Notes: generated by a model from the sequence alone, not told the origin. Positions 1-6,796 are shown, counted from the stretch's first letter. The stretch is DNA of 11,407 nucleotides from Desulfurococcales archaeon (GCA_027083115.1 JALWQN010000142.1:1-11407), one strand, 5' to 3'. Numbers and translations: made by a program.

Positions 1-172
1 AGGATAAGGTATTACTTAACCCTCCAGGCAACTTCAGGAAGAAACCTAGGGTCAAGCCTGAGAGCAGGAAACCTAAAGCAGGAGATAATCTAGCCTTCTT
101 GAGTAACACACCAAAAGAAAGACCGAGAGCAAGCATAAGAACTAAATAAAGATGAGGAACATCAGTAAGCAA
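1..172 (-). CDS. Kef-type (CPA2 family) cation/proton antiporter, N-terminal fragment
   Basis: A leftward reading frame stays open from a TTG codon at 172-170 to the window edge, giving 57 codons with the 3' part outside. The peptide starts MLTDVPHLYLVLMLALGLSF and continues with a short basic loop and SPALGFLLSGLTLGFFLKLP. A first membrane helix, then a Pro-x-Leu-Gly-x-Leu-Leu-x-Gly motif, then another hydrophobic stretch is the typical opening of Kef/Nha-like CPA2 antiporters, which exchange Na+ or K+ for H+ across the membrane. An in-frame stop lies just upstream of the start. A G-rich run about ten bases before the TTG could be a weak ribosome-binding site; an ATG at 136 is an alternative start but would cut into the first helix. 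The gene is divergent from the thiamine operon. The family call rests on this short hydrophobic piece and is moderately sure; the ion is unknown. Confidence 0.6.
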   Translation of the reverse strand, partial: MLTDVPHLYLVLMLALGLSFGVLLKKARLSPALGFLLSGLTLGFFLKLPGGLSNTLS

Positions 173-236
173 AAGAACCCCACCCTACCAAAAGATTGTA
201 CCATTGATTATCGCCTTCCTTCACTAAATCAATAAC

Positions 237-250
237 TAAGTAATTACTTA
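237..250. promoter_or_regulatory. 14-base perfect palindrome in the divergent control region
   Basis: TAAGTAATTACTTA reads identically on both strands and sits between the leftward antiporter gene and the rightward cytX gene, about 65 bases upstream of the antiporter start. A looser inverted repeat, ATTAGG/CCTAAT with an 8-base spacer, lies at 297-316. Either could be an operator. AT-rich palindromes also arise by chance, so this is a candidate only. The rest of 173-460 shows no convincing gene or riboswitch. Confidence 0.3.
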
Positions 251-422
251 CTGAAGTGTGCAGGAATAGAATGAATGCCGGAACATACATCAAGTCATTA
301 GGGTGTAAGGCCTAATAAGACTTCTTCCCTGAGTTACTCATGTTGAGCGTGAACACACTTTCCCGGATCTGGGCGAGGACGCAAAGGATGAAGTTTCATT
401 TGATAACTCAGTTATGAAAATA

Positions 423-441
423 TTTATTACTTAATTATTTT
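423..441 (+). promoter_or_regulatory. TATA-like promoter of the thiamine operon
   Basis: An AT-only stretch (TTATTACTTAATTATTTTA with one C) is centred about 29 bases upstream of the TTG start of cytX. That is near the spacing expected for a leaderless archaeal transcript. No properly spaced Shine-Dalgarno sequence precedes this start, which fits leaderless transcription. Confidence 0.4.
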
Positions 442-460
442 AAGAAAAAGGGCTTAAGGG

Positions 461-1759
461 TTGAGTTATGGCTTCAGTATTGAGCCGGTTCCTGAAGAAG
501 GGAGGAAGTATGATTTTAGTGATAACTTCGCTATCTGGTTTGGTGCAGGAATCAGTATAGCGGAATTCTGGGCTGGTGCTACTCTGGTTGCATCACCTCT
601 TAACGTTTCTTTGAAATCAGCCTTAATCGCTGTCTTGCTTGGTCATGCGGTAGGTAACGCTTTGCTTTCATCTGTCGCGTATGTGGGGGCGAGGACAGGC
701 CTCCCTACGATGGTGATTTCTCGAGCTTCTCTTGGTTTAAGGGGTTCTTATCTTGTTTCAGCACTGAATTACCTGCAGTTAATCGGCTGGACCGCAGTCA
801 TGCTAGTTGTGGGTGGTTTAGCTATGGATAATATCTCACTGATTTACGGTATTAAAGGCTCCTATGTTTTCTGGGTGGTTTGCCTGGGTGTTTTTGTCAC
901 TGCTTGGTCCCTGATAGGCCCTGAAAGATGGGGAAAAGTGGAGAAGGCTTCTGCAGCTTTATTGCTTGGTCTCACAGGGTGGTTAGGGTATGTTTTGTTC
1001 AGCAAGTACGGGCTAACATCCCTTACTAATTCACCCCTAGTTATTAATCAGGGTTTCTGGGTTGCTTTAGATCTTGTGATAGCTATGCCAGTATCTTGGG
1101 CTCCCCTAATAGCTGACTACAGCAGGTTCACTGGGAAGGGAAAGAACGCTCTCTGGGGTAGTTACATTGGTTATTTTCTCTCAAGCGGCCTTTTCTACTT
1201 GTTCGGGTCCTTCAGCAATTCATTGCTTCACAAGTCCGACCCAATAAGTGTTATTGCTTACTTCGGTCTAGGGGTGCCTGCAATGCTGATTGTTGTTTTC
1301 TCGACAGTCACTACCACATTCCTCGACGTTTACAGTGCTGCCATATCGTTCAAGAATATGAGGCCTAAAGCAAGCGGTAGGCTTCAAGTAATTGTTGTTG
1401 GGGCTTTAGGCACGGCCTTAGCTCTGTTTTTCCCCACCACAGGATATGAGTGGTTCCTGATCCTTATTGGTGGGGCCTTCGTGAGCTTAACGGCCATTAT
1501 AATCGTTGACTTTATCTTGAGGAAGGAGGTTTATGTGCCTGATAAGGTACTTAATCCAGGCATTAATGTGAGGAAAGGTTCCTTACTTATTTGGTTGGTT
1601 GGTTTTGTTTTTTACATGCTTTTAGCTTATCCAGCACTTATTCCGGGACTTTATGTGCCTTTCTTCACTGAATTAAGTTCCTTAGGGGGGAGTTCGATAC
1701 CGACTCTCTGCTTGGTTTCATTTCTTTACTACATCTACATAAAACTGGTTGGGGGGTAA
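461..1759 (+). CDS. cytX: CytX-like NCS1 transporter, probable hydroxymethylpyrimidine importer
   Basis: This 432-residue integral membrane protein has about twelve hydrophobic segments and the usual length of the nucleobase:cation symporter-1 (NCS1) family. The N-terminal segment at residues 22-39 (NFAIWFGAGISIAEFWAG) and QLIGWTAVML at 106-115 match what I recall of CytX, the NCS1 subgroup assigned to the thiamine pyrimidine precursor hydroxymethylpyrimidine (HMP). Context agrees: the next two genes follow without a gap, and the third is a ThiD-ThiN fusion that phosphorylates HMP and makes thiamine phosphate. The start is a TTG; the nearby ATG at 468 is out of frame, and there is no good ribosome-binding site, so the message is probably leaderless. 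Family membership is secure. The substrate is inferred from motif resemblance and neighbours; cytosine or another nucleobase is the main alternative. Confidence 0.85.
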   Translation: MSYGFSIEPVPEEGRKYDFSDNFAIWFGAGISIAEFWAGATLVASPLNVSLKSALIAVLLGHAVGNALLSSVAYVGARTGLPTMVISRASLGLRGSYLVSALNYLQLIGWTAVMLVVGGLAMDNISLIYGIKGSYVFWVVCLGVFVTAWSLIGPERWGKVEKASAALLLGLTGWLGYVLFSKYGLTSLTNSPLVINQGFWVALDLVIAMPVSWAPLIADYSRFTGKGKNALWGSYIGYFLSSGLFYLFGSFSNSLLHKSDPISVIAYFGLGVPAMLIVVFSTVTTTFLDVYSAAISFKNMRPKASGRLQVIVVGALGTALALFFPTTGYEWFLILIGGAFVSLTAIIIVDFILRKEVYVPDKVLNPGINVRKGSLLIWLVGFVFYMLLAYPALIPGLYVPFFTELSSLGGSSIPTLCLVSFLYYIYIKLVGG

Positions 1760-1763
1760 GATC

Positions 1764-2849
1764 ATGAGAAGTAATGTGTTGGGTAAGGTGAGCCGGGATG
1801 TCTTTAATAAGGTGATCTACCCGAACTTAGGCGTTAAGGACTCTTCAGTAGTTGTGGGCCCTAAATTTGGTGTTGACTTCAGCGTTATTGAGTTAGGGGA
1901 TAAGGACTTAATTATTGAGGTAGATCCTGTGTTTGTCGTTCCTGAGTATGGTTGGGAGAGGAGCTCCTGGTTCGCTATTCATATATTAGCTAGTGACGTT
2001 TCAGTTTCTGGTGTCCCCCCGAAATACCTCTTCATAGATCTTAACCTTCCGTCAAGCATGAGTGATGAGGAACTCAAGGTTCTTTGGGAAGGGATGCATA
2101 AGGCATGTAGTGACTTAGGTATAACTATTGCTGGAGGCCATACAGGAAGGTATGAGGGTGTGGGCTATCCCATGTTAGGTGGTGCTACAATGATTGGGGT
2201 TACTCAGAGAGGGAACTACGTTACTCCAGAGATGGCTTCAGCAGGCGATAAGGTAGTAATGACTAAAGGACCTGCGGTAGAGACAGCAGGCATTCTTGCT
2301 ACGTTGTTCCCTGAGGTGCTGGAAAGAAAATACGGCAGGGGCTTCGCTCGTGAGGCTCAGAAGATATTTTGGCTTCAGTCAGTGGTTAAGGACGCATTAA
2401 CTCTAGCTAAGACCGGCTTAAGGAACGGCGTTACCGCGATGCATGACGCCACAGAATACGGTGTTTGGGGAGCTCTTCACGACTTAAGTGAAGCAAGCAA
2501 TGTTGGGGTTATTGTCGATGAGGGGAGTTTATTCATTAGGGAGGACGTTAGAAAGGTTGTTGAGGCTTTCTCTCAATTGACAGGTGTGAAAATAGATCCT
2601 TATGCGTCAATAAGTGAAGGGACTTTAGTAGCTACTGTGAAACCCCCCAGGGTTAAGAAGGCCTTAAGCCTTCTTCATGAAGCAGGGATTGAAGCAGCTG
2701 TTATTGGGGAGATTGTTGAGGGGTCAGGAGTTTACTTAAGGAGGTTTGGGGGTTCTGAGGAGAGGATACGGGTTCCTGAAAGGGACCCCTTCTGGGAGGT
2801 CTTCTTCCGCACCCTAAACATACTTAAGGAGGGTGGTGAGGTTGATTAG
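1764..2849 (+). CDS. AIR synthase-related (PurM/HypE/ThiL superfamily) protein in the thiamine operon
   Basis: This 361-residue protein belongs to the ATP-dependent PurM-like superfamily that includes AIR synthase, ThiL, HypE and SelD. Visible signs are an N-domain strand leading to ASDVSVSG (residues 76-83), a Gly-rich GGHTGR (124-129), a GPAVETAGIL helix start, and MHDATEYGVWGAL, equivalent to the HD-T-x-G-G region of HypE/ThiL. It is not an ordinary HypE: the C-terminus ends in acidic/hydrophobic sequence without the terminal cysteine motif, and the only cysteine is Cys115. The start is ATG 1764, four bases after the cytX stop, with a GGGGGG run seven bases upstream as ribosome-binding site; an in-frame TTG at 1749 would overlap cytX and is less likely. 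Lying between an HMP transporter and ThiD-ThiN, it may be a small-molecule kinase of thiamine metabolism, for example ThiL-like thiamine phosphate kinase. That role is inference. Confidence 0.8.
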   Translation: MRSNVLGKVSRDVFNKVIYPNLGVKDSSVVVGPKFGVDFSVIELGDKDLIIEVDPVFVVPEYGWERSSWFAIHILASDVSVSGVPPKYLFIDLNLPSSMSDEELKVLWEGMHKACSDLGITIAGGHTGRYEGVGYPMLGGATMIGVTQRGNYVTPEMASAGDKVVMTKGPAVETAGILATLFPEVLERKYGRGFAREAQKIFWLQSVVKDALTLAKTGLRNGVTAMHDATEYGVWGALHDLSEASNVGVIVDEGSLFIREDVRKVVEAFSQLTGVKIDPYASISEGTLVATVKPPRVKKALSLLHEAGIEAAVIGEIVEGSGVYLRRFGGSEERIRVPERDPFWEVFFRTLNILKEGGEVD

Positions 2850-4224
2850 GCCCTTACCAGTAGCCATAACTATAGCTGGCGTAGATAGTGGCGGAGGTGC
2901 TGGAGTGGCTGCAGACCTGAAGACTTTTGCTGCTTTAGGGGTTCATGGCACTTTAGCGGTCACCAGCGTGACGGCACAGAACACCTTAGGGGTTAGGGAC
3001 GTTCATGACATACCACCCGAGACTGTTAGGAACCAGATTAGGGCAGTTGCTCAGGATTTAGGGATTGATGCAGGCAAGACAGGGATGCTAAGCACTAAAC
3101 CCATAATTAGGGCAGTAACTCATGAAATCAGGGACTTAGGCTTCCCTCTAGTAGTTGATCCCGTGATGATAGCTAAGTCAGGGGCTAAGTTACTCATGGA
3201 TGATGCGGTAGAGGCTTTAAGGAATGAATTAATTCCTTTAGCTTCTGTGGTCACTCCAAACGCTCCTGAAGCAGCGGTGTTGACTGGCATTAAGGTTAAG
3301 GATATTAGGTCAGCTCGTGAAGCAGCTCAAACAATTGTTGAGGAATTAGGTGCTGAGGCTGCAGTGGTTAAGGGAGGACACATACCAGGTAATTATGTGA
3401 TTGACGTGCTCTACTATAAGGGTGAATTCCTTGAGCTAAAGGCACTAAGGATAAATACATCAACAACCCACGGTACAGGTTGCTCATTCTCGGCAGCGAT
3501 AGCTGCTGAATTAGCTAAGGGAAGGCCGATTCCAGAAGCTGTTAAGGCAGCCAAAAACTTCATTGTGCAGGCAGTAGAGTATGGTCTTAAATTAGGTTCT
3601 GGCCATGGTCCCGTGAACCCTGTTTCATGGATCGCTATCCCCGCAAGCAAGTGGGAAGTTATTCAGGATTTGAGTGAGGCCAGTAAATACTTGTTAGCTA
3701 ATGGTAGGTACGTGAATCCCTTAGTGCCTGAGGTCTGCATTAATTTAGGGATGGCACTACCTAAGCCCTACGTTAAAGGAATCGAGGATATTGCTGCTTT
3801 CCCAGGCAGGATAGGGAAGTACAGAGAAACCATAATTATTAAGTCATACCCTGAGTTCGGGGTTTCCTCACATATAGCTAGGGCAATACTTACGGTAATG
3901 GATTTCGACCCTGAAGTTAGGGCTGCTGGGAACATAGCCTTCAATAAGGATGTGGAGAAAGCCGTTAAGTCATTAGGGCTTAGGTGGAGCTTCTTCGACC
4001 GAAGAGAGGAACCTCCAGAAATTAAGGTGGCTGAAGGCGCTACAACACCGTGGGGAATTAAGAAATCAATTCAGAGGCTTGGTGGCTTAATACCTGACGT
4101 AATCTTCGATTATGGAGAGCATGGTAAGGAACCTCTATCGTTAGTATTAGGTAAGACAGCAATGGATGTGGCTAGAAAAATAGTTAGCATAGCTAAGGAA
4201 GTAAATAGTTCGCTTAGCCGTTAA
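2842..4224 (+). CDS. thiDN: ThiD-ThiN fusion: HMP(-phosphate) kinase and thiamine-phosphate synthase
   Basis: A bifunctional cytoplasmic enzyme of thiamine synthesis and salvage, 460 residues from this start. Residues 1 to about 265 are ThiD: the opening ITIAGVDSGGGAG substrate-binding motif, VVDPVM, TPNAPEAA, and the THGTGCSFSAAIA anion-hole motif with catalytic Cys214. ThiD phosphorylates HMP and HMP-phosphate. From about 275 to the end is ThiN, the archaeal replacement for ThiE that couples HMP-diphosphate to thiazole phosphate; its signature PDVIFDYGEHGKEPLSLVLG is at 418-437. The start is placed at TTG 2842 because GGAGG (2828-2832) lies nine bases upstream; GTG codons at 2833 and 2836 would run into that site. 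The gene overlaps the previous one by eight bases, so translation is probably coupled. Domain order and length are normal for archaeal ThiDN. Confidence 0.93.
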   Translation: MIRPLPVAITIAGVDSGGGAGVAADLKTFAALGVHGTLAVTSVTAQNTLGVRDVHDIPPETVRNQIRAVAQDLGIDAGKTGMLSTKPIIRAVTHEIRDLGFPLVVDPVMIAKSGAKLLMDDAVEALRNELIPLASVVTPNAPEAAVLTGIKVKDIRSAREAAQTIVEELGAEAAVVKGGHIPGNYVIDVLYYKGEFLELKALRINTSTTHGTGCSFSAAIAAELAKGRPIPEAVKAAKNFIVQAVEYGLKLGSGHGPVNPVSWIAIPASKWEVIQDLSEASKYLLANGRYVNPLVPEVCINLGMALPKPYVKGIEDIAAFPGRIGKYRETIIIKSYPEFGVSSHIARAILTVMDFDPEVRAAGNIAFNKDVEKAVKSLGLRWSFFDRREEPPEIKVAEGATTPWGIKKSIQRLGGLIPDVIFDYGEHGKEPLSLVLGKTAMDVARKIVSIAKEVNSSLSR

Positions 4225-4242
4225 AGCAGTTTATTATTGGTG

Positions 4243-4293
4243 CACTAAGCCATTCACGAATTGTTTAGTGAAGCGTTGACAGCCATGTTTTTT
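4243..4293 (+). terminator. Hairpin followed by T-run at the 3' end of the thiamine operon
   Basis: CACTAAGC at 4243-4250 pairs with GTTTAGTG at 4263-4270 (one G-U), with inner ATT/AAT pairs and one mismatch. This gives a stem of about eleven pairs starting 18 bases after the thiDN stop. A run of six T follows at 4288-4293. Archaeal termination mainly needs T-runs, so the hairpin may instead protect or process the 3' end. Confidence 0.4.
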
Positions 4294-4380
4294 GCTTAAG
4301 CAATTCTGTTTGCTTTATGCGTAATTTCTTCTAAGCTTACGTCACAGTCTTAAAGATTTCTTTAGCCATAACTTCTCAAG

Positions 4381-4399
4381 TATTTACGCTTAGTTTTAA
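4381..4399 (+). promoter_or_regulatory. TATA-like region upstream of deoxyhypusine synthase
   Basis: Two AT-rich elements (TATTTACG from 4381 and TAGTTTTAA ending at 4399) lie 20-40 bases upstream of the GTG/ATG starts of the dys gene. I cannot tell which is the TATA box. The element ending at 4399 would start transcription near 4422, which would favour the ATG at 4434. Confidence 0.3.
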
Positions 4400-4418
4400 C
4401 TGCTAGTGTTTTGTTTGA

Positions 4419-5480
4419 GTGAGATGCAGTGTTATGGGAGGAAGCAACCCGTACCTAGTTAGGGAACTAAGGTCCTTCACAATACGTGACAGGAGCGTGC
4501 ATGAATTACTTAAGGATATGGTTGGCACAGCGTTTCAGGGTAGGGCATTAGGCGAGGCCTACGAGGTTATCTTGAGCATGCTTCGGGAGAAAGGGAACTT
4601 GATCTTCATGGGTTTATCTGGGTCCTTAGCTACTGCAGGGATGTGGCAAATCATTAAGTGGTTTATTGAGAGAAGATATATTGACGTTCTTGTTTCGACT
4701 GGTGCTAACATAAGTGAAGATATTTTTGAGGCTATGGGATTTAAGTACTATAAAGGCAGTCCATCAGTTAATGATGAGGAGCTACTGAAGTACAAGATCG
4801 ACAGGTTCTACGATGTTTTTGCTGATGAGATGCAGTACAGGGAAATGGAGAGACTGATTAAGGACTTCATTAAAACATTACCTAAAAGTAAGTCATACAC
4901 TACGGCGGAATTCCTTAATTATTTCGGGAAGTACCTGAGTGACTTAGGGATTGACTCAATAGTTTCTGCCGCATATAAGGAAGGAGTTCCAGTGTTTTCT
5001 CCAGCATTACTTGATAGCGGTTACGGCATAGGGGCTTTGCTGGCGTTGCATGAGGGTCACCCAGTAGTTCTGGATATGGTTAGGGACTTCCACCAAATAA
5101 CTCAGTTGGCGTCAAGATCTAGATCCCTCTCAGCAATATATGTTGGTGGTGGGGTACCTAAGGACTACGTTAACTTGGTTACTGTAGCTCAGACTCTTCT
5201 CGCCGACGCTAGAGGCATTAAGGACTACTACAAGCCCCTAAAGTATGTTGTGCAAATCACTACTGACGCACCTCAGTGGGGTGGGTTAAGTGGCGCCACC
5301 TTAGAGGAGGCTGTTAGTTGGGGTAAGGTCCACCCTAAAGCATCTAAGCGCGTTGTTTATTGTGATGCAACCATAGCGCTTCCTCTGATAGCTCAGGCAC
5401 TTCATGAACGTAATGTTAGGAGGGCTAACCCTCCGGACCTTAAATGGTTGTTTGGGGAGGTGGAAACGGTTGGGGAATGA
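4419..5480 (+). CDS. dys: Deoxyhypusine synthase
   Basis: Transfers the aminobutyl group of spermidine to one lysine of translation factor aIF5A, using NAD, in the cytoplasm. The family is recognised by FMGLSGSLATAGM near residue 63, VSTGANISEDIFEAMG, the SPALLDSGYG region, and VQITTDAPQWGGLSGA followed by EEAVSWGKVHP, where Lys303 corresponds to the catalytic lysine that forms the enzyme-substrate imine. Length (353 residues) is normal for archaeal enzymes. Start choice is uncertain: GTG 4419 gives the longest form, and ATG 4434 removes five residues before MGGSNPYL; neither has a Shine-Dalgarno sequence, and no conserved residue is affected. The speH-family gene overlaps its end by 11 bases and its ribosome-binding site lies inside this reading frame. 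The pairing makes sense because spermidine is the substrate of this enzyme. Confidence 0.95.
   Translation: MRCSVMGGSNPYLVRELRSFTIRDRSVHELLKDMVGTAFQGRALGEAYEVILSMLREKGNLIFMGLSGSLATAGMWQIIKWFIERRYIDVLVSTGANISEDIFEAMGFKYYKGSPSVNDEELLKYKIDRFYDVFADEMQYREMERLIKDFIKTLPKSKSYTTAEFLNYFGKYLSDLGIDSIVSAAYKEGVPVFSPALLDSGYGIGALLALHEGHPVVLDMVRDFHQITQLASRSRSLSAIYVGGGVPKDYVNLVTVAQTLLADARGIKDYYKPLKYVVQITTDAPQWGGLSGATLEEAVSWGKVHPKASKRVVYCDATIALPLIAQALHERNVRRANPPDLKWLFGEVETVGE
5456..5462 (+). promoter_or_regulatory. Ribosome-binding site that fixes the speH start
   Basis: GGAGGTG, a full match to the archaeal anti-Shine-Dalgarno sequence, lies seven bases before TTG 5470 inside the end of the dys reading frame. 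It argues that translation starts at this TTG and not at the ATG at 5404 or the GTG at 5491. Confidence 0.75.
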
Positions 5481-5874
5481 ACCAGGTATTGTGGGTAAGC
5501 ACTACTACGCTAACCTCTACGGTATTGACTTAACTCGTGCCAGAAACGAGAAAGAATTGAGGAGGGTAGTTGCTGAAGCAGCTAACCTATCAAATATGGA
5601 GTTAGTAGATCTTAAGAGCTGGTCCTTCGGCGGCGATAAGGGCGGGGTTTCAGTAATAGCTCTAGTGGTTGAGTCCCACATAGCGGTACATACTTGGGTT
5701 GAGTACTCTTACTCCACAGTAGATGTTTACACATGCGGTGAGAAAAGCGATCCGTTGCCAGGCATTAAAAGAATAGTGGCTTACCTAAAACCTAAAGAGT
5801 ACTACGTGTGGTACGCTGACAGGAGTCAGACCACTAAAGGAAGGAATGACCCTATCCGGATAGCAAAGTTATGA
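5470..5874 (+). CDS. speH: Pyruvoyl-dependent SpeH-family decarboxylase proenzyme (AdoMet or arginine decarboxylase)
   Basis: A 134-residue self-cleaving proenzyme. The autocleavage site Glu68-Ser69 sits in ALVVESHIAVHTWVEY; Ser69 would become the pyruvoyl cofactor. His74 and Cys89 (in VYTCGE) keep the same spacing from the cleavage serine as the catalytic His and Cys of bacterial-type SpeH. A conventional SpeH makes decarboxylated S-adenosylmethionine, the aminopropyl donor for spermidine. Crenarchaea also carry a SpeH paralogue that became an arginine decarboxylase making agmatine, and this protein's C-terminal extension past residue 110 (KEYYVWYADRSQTTKGR) leaves that option open. TTG 5470 is chosen because of the GGAGGTG at 5456-5462; the ATG at 5404 would add a 22-residue tail read from dys sequence. 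The gene overlaps dys by 11 bases and the convergent regulator gene by 23. Confidence 0.9.
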   Translation: MGNEPGIVGKHYYANLYGIDLTRARNEKELRRVVAEAANLSNMELVDLKSWSFGGDKGGVSVIALVVESHIAVHTWVEYSYSTVDVYTCGEKSDPLPGIKRIVAYLKPKEYYVWYADRSQTTKGRNDPIRIAKL

Positions 5875-6565
5875 ATTTGAAACCCATACCCTTAACAAAT
5901 TCCTCAACGTTTTTCCCTGAAAGAACTGCCGCAACACCACTTACCTCAACCCTAGCTGACCTAAGAAGACCTAAGAAAGCCTCTATCTTATCCATGTCCT
6001 GCAGGACCACATCCACAAGTAAAGCCCGGTTTTTGTTTTTCAGGCAATGCTTAGGGACAGCAACAGAAACGTGTTTTTCGTTATCTGTGAAGCATGTTGT
6101 GAAGAATCCTTTCCAGCGCTTTAGTGGGTGATTAGCTAATGCTGGGCAAACATCACAGCGTAGCTCCAAGGATAGTGCTGTAGCAAGCATTAAAGCGTAT
6201 TCAGACATGGGAACTATGACCCCAACCTTCACATCATAGAGTACATTCTTAACCATCATAGTGAAGAGCTTAAGGAACCCGGGCTTCCTAACAATATCGT
6301 AGGGATCGTTACGTGCTTCCTCCACAGTCTCCCTAACGAACTTCTCTAGCAGATTAAGCTCCTCTATCCGGTCAACAATTTTTGCGCTGGTTTTCTCTTC
6401 AGGCATATTAACTAAGGTAACATACTTCCATAATGTCTGGTAAGGAATGCCTAACATCGTTTGGAGGTCCCTCAAGCTATATCTGTAGTTCAGGAGGGTC
6501 AGTAACTTAATGACGCCAGCCTTCTTAACGGTCTTAACCCTACTTATCCATTCCCCGTTCTCCAA
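5852..6565 (-). CDS. HTH regulator with phosphoribosyltransferase-like domain
   Basis: A 237-residue cytoplasmic protein. Residues 14-55 look like a helix-turn-helix (SLRDLQTMLGIPYQTLWKYV), followed by a helical linker. Residues 88-237 resemble a type I phosphoribosyltransferase (PRTase) fold: EYALMLATALSLEL corresponds to the helix after the first strand, and ALLVDVVLQDMDKIEAF (181-197) to the PRPP-binding loop. That loop normally reads VVDD-x-x-T-T-G-G-T; here the second Asp and the Thr-Thr-Gly-Gly-Thr turn are lost, so catalysis is unlikely and the domain is probably a ligand sensor. HTH-PRTase proteins are known archaeal regulators tied to purine or sugar metabolism. The start is a TTG with a TATA-like box about 30 bases upstream and no ribosome-binding site, suggesting a leaderless message. 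The 3' end overlaps speH tail to tail by 23 bases. Target genes are unknown; autoregulation through the palindrome at 6607-6629 is possible. Confidence 0.75.
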   Translation of the reverse strand: MENGEWISRVKTVKKAGVIKLLTLLNYRYSLRDLQTMLGIPYQTLWKYVTLVNMPEEKTSAKIVDRIEELNLLEKFVRETVEEARNDPYDIVRKPGFLKLFTMMVKNVLYDVKVGVIVPMSEYALMLATALSLELRCDVCPALANHPLKRWKGFFTTCFTDNEKHVSVAVPKHCLKNKNRALLVDVVLQDMDKIEAFLGLLRSARVEVSGVAAVLSGKNVEEFVKGMGFKFITLLSG

Positions 6566-6590
6566 CCCAATAACACCCTAAACCAATATC

Positions 6591-6600
6591 ATTATACTTT
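6591..6600 (-). promoter_or_regulatory. TATA box of the HTH-PRTase regulator gene
   Basis: On the minus strand this reads AAAGTATAAT. Its centre is 30 bases upstream of TTG 6565, the spacing expected for a leaderless or nearly leaderless archaeal transcript. Confidence 0.5.
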
Positions 6601-6606
6601 AGTTGT

Positions 6607-6629
6607 GTGAGGTGATAAAATCTCCTCAC
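6607..6629. promoter_or_regulatory. 23-base near-perfect palindrome, candidate operator
   Basis: Two 10-base arms (GTGAGGTGAT and ATCTCCTCAC) flank AAA; nine of ten pairs match. It ends six bases upstream of the regulator's TATA box, on the side where TFB binds, about 42-64 bases before the regulator start. It may be the binding site of this regulator or of another protein. Position just upstream of the TATA box allows either activation or interference with promoter recognition. Confidence 0.5.
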
Positions 6630-6749
6630 GGGTTATAACTAGCAAACTACTTTAAAGGTTTCCTCAAGAAAGTCAGTTCTCAAGAGACTACTTCATCCTA
6701 ACCAACTAATGAGAAACTCACCGATTGAAACTTACACCATCTTATAATC

Positions 6750-6757
6750 ATTTAAAA
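6750..6757 (+). promoter_or_regulatory. TATA box of the 22-residue protein gene
   Basis: ATTTAAAA lies 40-47 bases before ATG 6797, placing the transcription start near 6780 and leaving a leader of about 17 bases that contains GGTGA (6785-6789), seven bases from the ATG. A short GC hairpin (GGCGC at 6769-6773 with GCGCC at 6780-6784) sits between box and ribosome-binding site. The 12-base sequence ATTTAAAACAAT here (6750-6761) recurs downstream of the gene at 6889-6900. Confidence 0.5.
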
Positions 6758-6796
6758 CAATATCAGTTGGCGCTGGAAGGCGCCGGTGAATAACCC

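Noticed and set aside
340..417. 25-codon frame (MLSVNTLSRIWARTQRMKFH...) upstream of cytX considered as a leader peptide.
   Set aside because: It has no ribosome-binding site or well-placed TATA box, and nothing in its residues links to thiamine; chance is as likely.
317..420. GC-richer leader before cytX considered as a TPP riboswitch.
   Set aside because: The conserved CTGAGA and ACCTGATCTGGATAATGCCAG-type elements are absent, and the element is rare in archaea.
3414..3650. Minus-strand open frame inside thiDN.
   Set aside because: It lies wholly within a gene with clear ThiD motifs and has no recognisable domain.
6722..6732. GATTGAAAC, which resembles the 3' end of archaeal CRISPR repeats.
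   Set aside because: Only one copy is present; no regularly spaced repeats or spacers surround it.
6769..6784. GGCGC/GCGCC hairpin considered as a terminator or structured RNA.
   Set aside because: No T-run follows, and the likely transcription start near 6780 would leave most of it untranscribed.
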